Assembly (NCBI GenBank): GCA_027081495.1
Contig: JALWKJ010000175.1
Location: forward strand, 1 to 13,513
Source of the DNA: Campylobacterales bacterium
GTDB lineage: Bacteria > Campylobacterota > Campylobacteria > Campylobacterales > QNZT01
Direction: 5' to 3'
DNA length: 13,513 nucleotides
Under the pieces are notes generated by a model that saw nothing but the letters and a program-made list of their open reading frames with translations, had not been told where the DNA came from and made no database searches. Below are positions 7,125 through 13,513 of this stretch, piece after piece; position 1 is the stretch's first letter, and each line of letters starts with the position of its first letter. The position numbers were made by a program, and so were the translations under genes.

Positions 7125-8795
7125 TTACACCGCCTTTGTATTGTACATTAAAACCGGTACGAACAACAACGAAACTATAACCGCCGCAACCGTTCCGGAA
7201 ATCAAAGCCACGCCCAAACCGCCGAAAATCGGATCTGTCGCCAATAGCGCGGAACCCAAAATTATAGCGACGGCCGTTAAGAATATAGGCTTCGCTCTCG
7301 TCGCGGTAGCGATAGCGATTGCTTCGGGTTTGGGTATGCCTTTTTCCTTTATAAGGGCTTTTGCGAAATCTATCAAAAGAAGGGAGTTTCTTGAGCTGAT
7401 TCCCATCAAAGCGATAAAACCGATGAGTGAAGTCGCGGTTAGGAAAAAAGTATCTTTAGTTACCAAATCCGCAACCCAGTGACCTATAATAACACCGATA
7501 ATCGAAAGAAAACTTCCCCCTAGTATAATACCGCTTATGGCAAAACTTTTATAGTATATAACAAGCAGCAAGAAAATCAAAATCAGCGCGGCTATAAAAG
7601 CTCCTCCTAAATCTCTGAAAGTATCTAGCGTCACTTTCATCTCTCCATCCCAGCGAAGTAAAAACTCTTCTTTTGTCTTTTTATCTTTAAGATATAAGTC
7701 AAACATATATGTTGACATCCCTTCGACTTTTTTGACTTCGTAATCTTTACTAAACTCTTTCAACATCTTCTCTCTAGCGTCCAAAAGAGGATAGACTTGA
7801 GACTCCATATCCGTTTCGGCTATGACATTGAGCATTTTTTTCAAATCTTTTGAAAAAATCGTGGGCGAACTTTTCACTTCTACGATATTTACAAGTTCGT
7901 TTACAGGCACCATCATACCCTTTTTATTCATAAGTTTTAGCGCCGAAAGCTTTGCCTGAAGCGCTTTTTTTGATCTTCCTTCAAGTCTTTTTGAATTATC
8001 GAGTATAACAAAAAGAGGTATTTGATCCGGAAAGTTCTGTGAATTTTTCACGGCAACGGCCATACCTTCAAACGCGAGATAGAGTATATTGTTCAACTGT
8101 TCAAGCGAGACGCCGGATCTTGCGATTTTTTCGGAATCCGAAATCAACTCGTATTTGGTATATCTTTCATCTTGCATGATATCGACATCGACAAGGCCTT
8201 TCGTTTTTTCAAGAATATGTTTTACTTTTAAAGCCATATTTCGAAGGGAGTCTTCACTGTTTGCAAACACTTCTACAACGATTGAAGCCATTGTCGGCGG
8301 ACCCGCGGGCTGCTCGATCATTTTGATGCTGGTTTGATCCAAAATCGTTTGACACTTTGATTGTATTATCGGTCTAAGTCTATGAACCATAGTGTATGAA
8401 GGCTCGTCTCTATCATGTTTATCCGTAAGATTTACAACGATTTCGGCAAGATTTTCTCCCTGCTTGAGAGAAGACCCTTTTACCAAACCGGCATAATCAA
8501 GCGGAGCTCCCTGTCCGAGAAAAACTTCGGCGTTTATAACCTCTTTTTCATTTTTAAGCACATCTACTACACAATCGGTAATCCGCTTTGTTTGGCTAAT
8601 AGAACTGCCTGAGGGCGCATCGACATAGATCGAAAAGGTGTTTGCGCTTTTTCCCGGAAGCATTCTCGCCAATACCATTTTTGAAGGAAGCATCATAACC
8701 GACGCCCCAAGAGCTGCAAGCGTCAATACGATTACGGCGATCCTGCTTGATCTTTTTGAGTTGATGTTATATATAAGTTTTTCCAACCACTTCAT
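7125..8795 (-). CDS. RND efflux pump, C-terminal half
   Basis: A 556-residue protein equivalent to the second half of an AcrB-type inner-membrane proton-driven exporter. TM7 is at about 17-37, a large periplasmic porter/docking domain at about 50-390, and TM8-TM12 at about 397-415, 421-441, 452-470, 500-520 and 525-550. The segment ISSRNSLLLIDFAK (466-479) corresponds to LSAKNAILIVEFAK in AcrB TM10/11, where the proton-relay lysine (K940) is replaced by Arg469. ATRAKPIFLTAVAIILG (498-514) is the conserved region that follows. It lacks the first six membrane segments, which are encoded by the gene immediately upstream. The start ATG overlaps that gene's stop by four bases (ATGA, 8792-8795), so the two halves are likely made in equal amounts and assemble together. 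It is followed at 16 bases by the Mur/LpxD-like gene. Substrate not evident. Confidence 0.92.
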   Translation of the reverse strand: MKWLEKLIYNINSKRSSRIAVIVLTLAALGASVMMLPSKMVLARMLPGKSANTFSIYVDAPSGSSISQTKRITDCVVDVLKNEKEVINAEVFLGQGAPLDYAGLVKGSSLKQGENLAEIVVNLTDKHDRDEPSYTMVHRLRPIIQSKCQTILDQTSIKMIEQPAGPPTMASIVVEVFANSEDSLRNMALKVKHILEKTKGLVDVDIMQDERYTKYELISDSEKIARSGVSLEQLNNILYLAFEGMAVAVKNSQNFPDQIPLFVILDNSKRLEGRSKKALQAKLSALKLMNKKGMMVPVNELVNIVEVKSSPTIFSKDLKKMLNVIAETDMESQVYPLLDAREKMLKEFSKDYEVKKVEGMSTYMFDLYLKDKKTKEEFLLRWDGEMKVTLDTFRDLGGAFIAALILIFLLLVIYYKSFAISGIILGGSFLSIIGVIIGHWVADLVTKDTFFLTATSLIGFIALMGISSRNSLLLIDFAKALIKEKGIPKPEAIAIATATRAKPIFLTAVAIILGSALLATDPIFGGLGVALISGTVAAVIVSLLFVPVLMYNTKAV

Positions 8796-10438
8796 GACTG
8801 CTCTCCACTCTCTTTATCTTTTTGAAAATGATGGTGATGATGATGCATTTTCGGTTTTTTAAGCATTTTATTCGCCAAATACGGAGTAAAAATATATGCC
8901 ACTACCAACGACGCGAAAAGTGCGACCGGAACATTGTAGGGGATCGGTTTCATAAATTCACCCATCATTCCTCCGACAAAAGCCATCGGAATCATAGTCA
9001 AAATAATTGCAAGCGTCGCTATATTTGTAGGCGCTCCAATCTCGTCTGTCGCGGTAACCATGATCTCGTCAACCTCTCTATCAACGGCATCGTGTTCATG
9101 CATATGTCTATGAATGTTTTCGATAACGATGATCGCGGCATCAACCAAAAGTCCTAAACTCAATAAAAAGGCAAAAAGCGTAATTCTGTTTATGGTCTGT
9201 CCCGTCAGATAAGCTATAAACAATGTTACGGCCAAAATCGCAGGAACGGTAAATGTTACGATTAACGACTCTTTCCATCCAAGAGCCACGACTAAAACTA
9301 TCGCTATAATCAAAATCGTAATAAGCAGATGACTAACAAGCTCGTTTACCGCTTCATCCGCTCTAACGCCGTAGTTTCTCGTTACGATATACGATACGCC
9401 CGCATTTTTTAGTTCATCTTCATATTTTTTCAACTCTTCGAGTACTCTCTCGGACACGACTACCGCATTTGTGCCTTTTAACTTTGATACGCTCAAAGTT
9501 ATCTGCTCTTTATGTAAAAATTCACTCTTTTTATCTTTTGAGTCCTTTAATTTTAAAGCGATTTCCGCAGATTTATAATTTTGTTTATCGTATGAAGCTT
9601 CCACCTTTGCCACATCTTTGAGATATATAGGCGATCCCATATATGAAGCGACTATAATATTTCTTACATCCTCAACGCTATTAATCGCATTTTTGACGCC
9701 GAATACTACGAGTTTATTATCGTTTGTTCTTCCTTTTACATCCGGTACATTCACGGCAAGCGCCTGAACGGCTTTTGTGATCTGCCCCAAAGAGAGATGA
9801 TAACCCGAGAGCTTGTGTAAATCGACCTCTATATTGTACTGCTCTTTGTGCTCGCCCTTGAGAGTGGTTTTTGAGACATTTTCCACACTGTTAAAATCGT
9901 TTTGGATATCTCGAACCAATTTAAAAAGCCCTACGCGATTAAGCTTAGAATCGTCTCTTAGATAAAACGCCAAAGTTAAAATAGGAACATCGATATCTAT
10001 ATCAAAAGGACGAATCAGCGGCTGCATAGCGCCTTTTGGCAATTGATCCATATTTTGCATGACTTTATCATACAGCTTAAGATTTGAATCTTCGCGATTT
10101 TCTCCTATTTTATACATGACATTTACGATTCCAACATTGTCGGTCGCCATTCCGTATATATGTTTTATTCCGGAAATCTCGCGAAGCTTTCTCTCAAGCG
10201 GTTCGACTATGATATTGTTTATCTCTTCGGGCGTGGATCCGGGAAGCGGCACTATAATCGTACCCCCGCTTATCGCGATCTGTGGATCTTCCTCTCTTGG
10301 CATAACAACTAACGAAAGATAACCCACAGCCAATAAAAAAACCGCTAAAATAGGCGTAAGAGGGTTATAAATGAATAGTTTCGCCAATTTTCCGGCAATA
10401 TCCGTAACCGGAATATCGTCTATTTTACCTTTATCCAT
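8792..10438 (-). CDS. RND efflux pump, N-terminal half with histidine tail
   Basis: A 548-residue protein equivalent to the first half of an AcrB-type pump. TM1 is at about 28-46, followed by PREEDPQI (47-54) and PLPGSTPEEINNIIVEPLE (64-82), both family hallmarks. The porter domain is at about 60-360 and TM2-TM6 at about 367-387, 392-411, 418-440, 472-492 and 503-522. TM4 carries LGLLVDAAIIVIENIHR: Asp433 is kept, but the second Asp of the AcrB pair is Ala434, as in CusA-type metal pumps and several other RND groups. The chain ends shortly after TM6 with six consecutive histidines (532-537) and a short charged tail, on the cytoplasmic side. A second His cluster (443, 445, 447, 449) lies in the cytoplasmic TM4-TM5 loop. 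AAAGGAAG precedes the ATG. Drug or metal export cannot be told apart from sequence alone. Confidence 0.93.
   Translation of the reverse strand: MDKGKIDDIPVTDIAGKLAKLFIYNPLTPILAVFLLAVGYLSLVVMPREEDPQIAISGGTIIVPLPGSTPEEINNIIVEPLERKLREISGIKHIYGMATDNVGIVNVMYKIGENREDSNLKLYDKVMQNMDQLPKGAMQPLIRPFDIDIDVPILTLAFYLRDDSKLNRVGLFKLVRDIQNDFNSVENVSKTTLKGEHKEQYNIEVDLHKLSGYHLSLGQITKAVQALAVNVPDVKGRTNDNKLVVFGVKNAINSVEDVRNIIVASYMGSPIYLKDVAKVEASYDKQNYKSAEIALKLKDSKDKKSEFLHKEQITLSVSKLKGTNAVVVSERVLEELKKYEDELKNAGVSYIVTRNYGVRADEAVNELVSHLLITILIIAIVLVVALGWKESLIVTFTVPAILAVTLFIAYLTGQTINRITLFAFLLSLGLLVDAAIIVIENIHRHMHEHDAVDREVDEIMVTATDEIGAPTNIATLAIILTMIPMAFVGGMMGEFMKPIPYNVPVALFASLVVAYIFTPYLANKMLKKPKMHHHHHHFQKDKESGEQS
8828..8845 (-). 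repeat. CAT/CAC trinucleotide tract encoding six histidines
   Basis: Six in-frame histidine codons (five CAT, one CAC) near the 3' end of the N-half pump gene. Length changes by whole codons would alter the tail without shifting the frame. Confidence 0.9.
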
Positions 10439-10450
10439 AAGACTTCCTTT

Positions 10451-11248
10451 CTACTCTTGTATGGTCACTTTTGTATAAAGACCCGGATAGACGACTTTTC
10501 CTTCCGTATCAAACGATATTTTGATTTTAAACGAATGCGTCATTGGATTTGAACTTGGAATTATCGCCGAAACCTCTCCTTCGTTATCGATATTTATAGA
10601 GGGTATATTGACTTTTACTTTTTTACCTATTTTTATATAATGAAGATTTTTTTCAGAAATCTCGGTAACTATTTTAAGACGACTCAAATCCGTTAGCACC
10701 ATAGCCGGCATTCCCGGAAGCGCCATCTCTCCCGAGTTGATATTTTTTTGAACGATAACGCCGTCGTTTGGAGCTTTGACTTTTAAATAATTATACTGAT
10801 TCAAGACCTCCTGCAATCTGGCTCTTGCCTGTTCAACCTGCTTTTTAGCCACTTTTACCATGTCTCTAAGATTTTTTTCCATAAGCTCTATACCTTCATA
10901 CTGAGCTTTGGAAATCACCCCTTTTTGACTAAGTCTTCTGTTTCTTTGAAGATTTAAAAGCGCGTTTGCATGCTGATTTTGATACATCTGCAGCGACAAC
11001 AGAGCCTGTTGTATAGCAAGTTCAACTTGAGCTCTTGCGCTGTCGATCTCTTTTGTATCTATTTCATAAAGGAGATCTCCTTTTTTTACTCTATCTCCTT
11101 CGGAAACTTTTACATTTTTTACAAAACCCATATATCTGCTGGTTATCATCTTTCTGTTATCGGATACGACTGTTCCGGAAAGCTCGATTTTCGCCGCAAA
11201 CGCGTAAGCGCTTAAAACCATCGAAACTATAATCAATCTTTTTATCAT
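10451..11248 (-). CDS. RND periplasmic adaptor (membrane fusion protein)
   Basis: AcrA/HlyD-type adaptor joining the RND pump to the TolC-like channel. The 265 residues have a signal peptide (1-18 or so, cleaved near AFAA), a first lipoyl half-motif VKNVKVSEGDRVKKGDLLYEID (about 43-64), an alpha-helical hairpin (about 69-152), the second lipoyl half (about 158-185, with APNDGVI and SGEM), and a beta-barrel domain (about 186-265). The hairpin tip contains R102-x3-L106-x6-S113, the known TolC-contact motif of this family. The chain ends right after the beta-barrel (YPGLYTKVTI), so the membrane-proximal domain of AcrA (about 397 residues) is missing. There is no lipobox cysteine. It starts 9 bases after the tolC-like stop with TAGGAGAGAG as ribosome-binding site, and is followed after 12 bases by the pump N half. 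Confidence 0.92.
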   Translation of the reverse strand: MIKRLIIVSMVLSAYAFAAKIELSGTVVSDNRKMITSRYMGFVKNVKVSEGDRVKKGDLLYEIDTKEIDSARAQVELAIQQALLSLQMYQNQHANALLNLQRNRRLSQKGVISKAQYEGIELMEKNLRDMVKVAKKQVEQARARLQEVLNQYNYLKVKAPNDGVIVQKNINSGEMALPGMPAMVLTDLSRLKIVTEISEKNLHYIKIGKKVKVNIPSINIDNEGEVSAIIPSSNPMTHSFKIKISFDTEGKVVYPGLYTKVTIQE

Positions 11249-11257
11249 TTCTCTCTC

Positions 11258-12694
11258 CTAATATGCTAATCTATAAACTTCCAATATTTTGTGATTTCTA
11301 ACATTTTGCGCTTTTAAAAGTTTTAGCAGTTTTTCTATCTGAAGCGACTGCTTGATTACGACATCGTTGATCGATGCAAGCCCCTCTTTATATCTTTCTT
11401 GATAGTTGTCATATATCTGCTGAGCAAGTTCAAGCTCTTTTTTCAAGCTTTTTATTTGCACATTTGCGTTATTTATTTCCGTTTTGATCTTTTTGTATTG
11501 AAGCGTTATACCTTTTTTTGCAAGTTCAACCTGCTTTTTAACTTTTAACCGTTTAAGCTTTTGCTGCTGGAGTTTATTCATATCGACTCCGCCGTTAAAA
11601 AGATTCAATTTAGCCTGAACGCCTAGCGTATATCTGTCATGATCTTTGAAATTACCGAGAAATGTATTATCACTGCTCCCGTACTCGACAAAAGCTCCAA
11701 CGGTCGGTTTAAACGCCGATTTTGCCACGGCAACCATTTTCGAACGAATATCCAATCCCGTTTTCGCTTTTTGTATATCTTTGTTCCTTTTTAAAACCTC
11801 TTCAAGAGGTATATCTTTTTCAAATGTATCCAAAGATACATGACGGATCGACTTTACCTCATGATTTAACAAAAAACTTAAAAAATCGTACGACAACTCT
11901 CTGTTTGCTTTTGCCTGAAAAAGCATTCTTCTTACATTCGAAAGTTTCGATTCGACTTCAAGAAGATCGGTTTTTTTCGCATAACCCTCTTTTTTAAATT
12001 CTATAGTCGCATCCCTAAGACGAACGATATTGCCCTCAATCGTACCCAAATCTCGAACAAACTTATCCAAAAGTGAAATATCGTAATATGTTTTTCGAAT
12101 TTCAAACGACTTTTGAGCAATTACTTTCTCTTTGTCAAAAGTGCTCATTTTAAGCATATCTTTTGCGATTTTTTTATAATTTATTAATTTATCGCCGGTA
12201 TATATGGGAATCATAAAAGCCAGTTTTAGATCAAAATGATTTCTGGCATCAGGATAATTCAAATCTTTCGGCGCGGTGGAAAGAAGTTTCCCCGCCATCT
12301 GTGGATCGCTCATGATATTTGAAAACGCCGCGAAATCTCCGCCCGACATCCCGATCGCCTCTCCTACGCCGCCAAGAAATTCGCTAAAACCGAAATCTCC
12401 GAATGTCGCTTCTCTACTTTGGAGCTTGAAACCGAAAACATTACCGGCATCGTTACTTCTAAGCCCCATCAGCGTAGCGTCGATTTTACCGAAATTATAT
12501 CCGTTTGCGACCTTCACACCCAGCGCGGCGATCTTTTTATCAAATTCCGCAATATCTATTTCAAGATTTTGCTCATTTGCCAGCGTCAACGCCTCATTTA
12601 GAGATAAATCAACATAAGGCTCACTCTCATCGACACTCTTTGCCTGCAAAAAAGAGAGTATCAATACAAAAACAGACAAATATCTAAAGGCCAT
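11258..12694 (-). CDS. TolC-family outer-membrane efflux channel
   Basis: A 478-residue outer-membrane factor, the exit duct of the tripartite pump. Signal peptide about 1-18 (FLQA/K). The usual internal duplication is visible: LNEALTLANEQNLEI (32-46) opens the first repeat, IPIYTGDKLINYKK (162-175) is the strand-to-helix turn, and the paired helix motifs EGYAKKTDLLEVESKL and EGLASINDVVIKQSLQ mark the two halves. FNGGVDMNKLQQQ in the second half is the second strand-to-helix turn. A Gly/Phe-rich insertion at about 91-152 lies between the first two beta strands and would form an extended extracellular loop. No lipobox cysteine. TAGGAG stands five bases before the ATG. First gene of the efflux operon. 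Confidence 0.92.
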   Translation of the reverse strand: MAFRYLSVFVLILSFLQAKSVDESEPYVDLSLNEALTLANEQNLEIDIAEFDKKIAALGVKVANGYNFGKIDATLMGLRSNDAGNVFGFKLQSREATFGDFGFSEFLGGVGEAIGMSGGDFAAFSNIMSDPQMAGKLLSTAPKDLNYPDARNHFDLKLAFMIPIYTGDKLINYKKIAKDMLKMSTFDKEKVIAQKSFEIRKTYYDISLLDKFVRDLGTIEGNIVRLRDATIEFKKEGYAKKTDLLEVESKLSNVRRMLFQAKANRELSYDFLSFLLNHEVKSIRHVSLDTFEKDIPLEEVLKRNKDIQKAKTGLDIRSKMVAVAKSAFKPTVGAFVEYGSSDNTFLGNFKDHDRYTLGVQAKLNLFNGGVDMNKLQQQKLKRLKVKKQVELAKKGITLQYKKIKTEINNANVQIKSLKKELELAQQIYDNYQERYKEGLASINDVVIKQSLQIEKLLKLLKAQNVRNHKILEVYRLAY

Positions 12695-12720
12695 TGAGTC
12701 TCCTATATTATATCCTAATA

Positions 12721-12748
12721 TAAATAGTTTTAATTTTACAACTATTTA
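12721..12748. promoter_or_regulatory. Inverted repeat upstream of the tolC-like gene, possible operator
   Basis: A perfect 9-bp inverted repeat TAAATAGTT (12721-12729) / AACTATTTA (12740-12748) with a 10-base spacer, 26 bases before the tolC-like ATG. Its size fits a dimeric repressor site such as TetR-family regulators use on efflux operons. No regulator gene is in the window. Confidence 0.4.
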
Positions 12749-12777
12749 ACGAATATATTATTTTTAGTTTAACAACT

Positions 12778-12792
12778 CCCTTATGATAAGGG
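12778..12792. promoter_or_regulatory. 15-bp palindrome CCCTTAT-G-ATAAGGG, possible operator
   Basis: A perfect palindrome with 7-bp arms around a central G, in otherwise very AT-rich sequence. It lies about 16-30 bases downstream of the predicted start of transcription, where a bound repressor would block the operon. Confidence 0.4.
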
Positions 12793-12814
12793 TTTAAAAT
12801 AGTCTGAATTTTAT

Positions 12815-12820
12815 ATTATA
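12815..12820 (-). promoter_or_regulatory. Candidate -10 box of the efflux operon
   Basis: Minus strand TATAAT preceded by TATA repeats; only a weak -35 (TTTTTA at 17 bases) can be proposed, which is common in Campylobacterota promoters. It predicts a leader of about 114 bases carrying both inverted repeats. The 233-base gap between serA and the tolC-like gene otherwise shows no gene. Confidence 0.4.
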
Positions 12821-12907
12821 TATACTTACAGAAGCATTAAAAATGGCGATTTAATTAGATTTTTTTTATAGTTTTACCGTTATTCTTCAAAACGACTCTT
12901 TTCGGTT

Positions 12908-12943
12908 ATAATAATAAATTACGCCGCTTATATAACGGCGTAA
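12908..12943 (-). terminator. Intrinsic terminator of serA, overlapping its stop codon
   Basis: A perfect 8-bp inverted repeat TTACGCCG (12919-12926) / CGGCGTAA (12936-12943) with a 9-base loop, followed on the minus strand by the U-rich run TTTATTATTATAA. The serA TAA stop (12928-12930) lies in the loop, so the last codons form one arm of the hairpin. Confidence 0.7.
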
Positions 12944-13513
12944 GATACCCAATTGCACTCGCTAATATCCGCAAGTTCGCTAAGTATCTCTTTTGATATC
13001 TCTTCATCTACCAATATAACCGCCAACGCCGTACCCTTATCGTTTCGTCCGAGTCTGAAATCGGCAATATTTATATTTTTTTCGCTAAGAAGCGTGGAAA
13101 TCTGCGCTATAACGCCTCTTTTATCCTCGTTTGAGAAAAATATCATCTTTCCTTTTGGCTTAAAGTCGAGTTTTATATCGTTTATATTGACGATTTTTTC
13201 ATGATCGTCCATAAATACGGTACCACCTATCTTTATACTTCTATTTTCGGTAGTAAGAGAAATTTCTATTTTATTTTTATATTCGCTGCGATTTGGAAGA
13301 TTTGAGCTTGTCGTCTCTACACCAAGCTCTTTAGCTACAAACTCTGCGTTTACATAATTTATTTTTTCGCCAAGAGACTCTTTTAAAGCTCCGACAAGAG
13401 CGAATGTTCTCAAACTTTCTACAAATTCGCCCACATCGCCTTGCGCATGAACTTTAAATGTTTTAATATGTCCGATATTTATCTGAGCGGCAAGATATCC
13501 GATTTTTTGGGCA
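12928..13513 (-). CDS. serA: D-3-phosphoglycerate dehydrogenase SerA, C-terminal part (5' end beyond window)
   Basis: First enzyme of serine synthesis, oxidising 3-phosphoglycerate with NAD. Only the last ~194 codons are visible; the frame continues open to the window edge, so the GTG at 13432-13434 is not the real start. The visible part opens with AQKIGYLAAQINIGHIK, the start of the intervening (allosteric substrate-binding) domain of long SerA, which continues through ALVGALKE and VNAEFVAKELG. The ACT domain begins near KMIFFSNEDKRGVIAQIS and runs to the end, with the typical NINIADFRLGR turn that can bind serine for feedback control. The catalytic and NAD-binding domains lie outside. It appears unrelated in function to the efflux operon downstream, from which a terminator separates it. 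Confidence 0.93.
   Translation of the reverse strand, partial: AQKIGYLAAQINIGHIKTFKVHAQGDVGEFVESLRTFALVGALKESLGEKINYVNAEFVAKELGVETTSSNLPNRSEYKNKIEISLTTENRSIKIGGTVFMDDHEKIVNINDIKLDFKPKGKMIFFSNEDKRGVIAQISTLLSEKNINIADFRLGRNDKGTALAVILVDEEISKEILSELADISECNWVSYAVI

Noticed and set aside
8792..8795. Pump split as a sequencing frameshift or pseudogene
   Set aside because: The junction is a clean ATGA stop-start overlap at a domain boundary, with a charged tail before it and a full TM7 after it. A random frameshift would rarely produce this, though raw reads would settle it.
8822..9157. A plus-strand open frame starting with a Met/Val-rich run
   Set aside because: The Met/Val run is the complement of the histidine codons in the pump N half; the rest is antisense to TM4-TM6 and shows no protein character of its own.
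12928..13434. A free-standing 168-residue ACT-domain protein starting at GTG 13434
   Set aside because: The frame stays open upstream to the window edge and encodes the start of the SerA intervening domain, so this is the tail of serA.

Overview
The window is AT-rich and densely coding, and almost everything reads on the minus strand. The protein style (Lys/Ile/Phe-rich, MKKAFSLIE-type pilins, compact machinery genes) suggests a free-living member of the Campylobacterota (Epsilonproteobacteria). That assignment is inference from protein character, because no rRNA or other marker gene is present.

Left half (1-6111): a type II secretion (T2SS) locus. A minus-strand, mostly overlapping operon runs gspK-like (5481) > gspL-like > gspM-like > small gspN-like > gspC-like > gspD, and gspD runs off the left edge. 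The major pseudopilin gspG lies divergently on the plus strand (5698-6111), behind its own good sigma-70-type promoter. Together these would supply the outer-membrane secretin (D), the inner-membrane clamp (C), the assembly platform (L, M), a minor pseudopilin (K), the major pseudopilin (G) and a possible N component. No gspE, F, H, I, J or prepilin peptidase gene is in the window. A hairpin after gspG separates it from the convergent next operon.

Middle and right (6128-12694): a minus-strand tripartite efflux operon. The order is a TolC-like outer-membrane channel, a short periplasmic adaptor, then an RND pump encoded as two half-length genes (N half 8792-10438, C half 7125-8795) coupled by an ATGA overlap. 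The N half ends in a natural six-histidine tract. Sixteen bases further on is a 326-residue protein whose N-terminus resembles the uridine-nucleotide-binding domain of MurE/MurF/LpxD but which has no visible ATPase P-loop. The leader upstream of the tolC gene (12695-12927) has a candidate promoter and two perfect inverted repeats that could be operators.

Right edge (12928-13513): the C-terminal part of SerA (D-3-phosphoglycerate dehydrogenase: intervening domain plus ACT domain), minus strand, with its start beyond the window. It ends in a hairpin plus U-rich terminator that contains its own stop codon.

There is no rRNA, tRNA, CRISPR array, transposase or phage gene. The points most worth checking are the split RND pump with its histidine tail, the orphan Mur/LpxD-like protein in the pump operon, and the compact T2SS whose gene order is rotated relative to the classical one.
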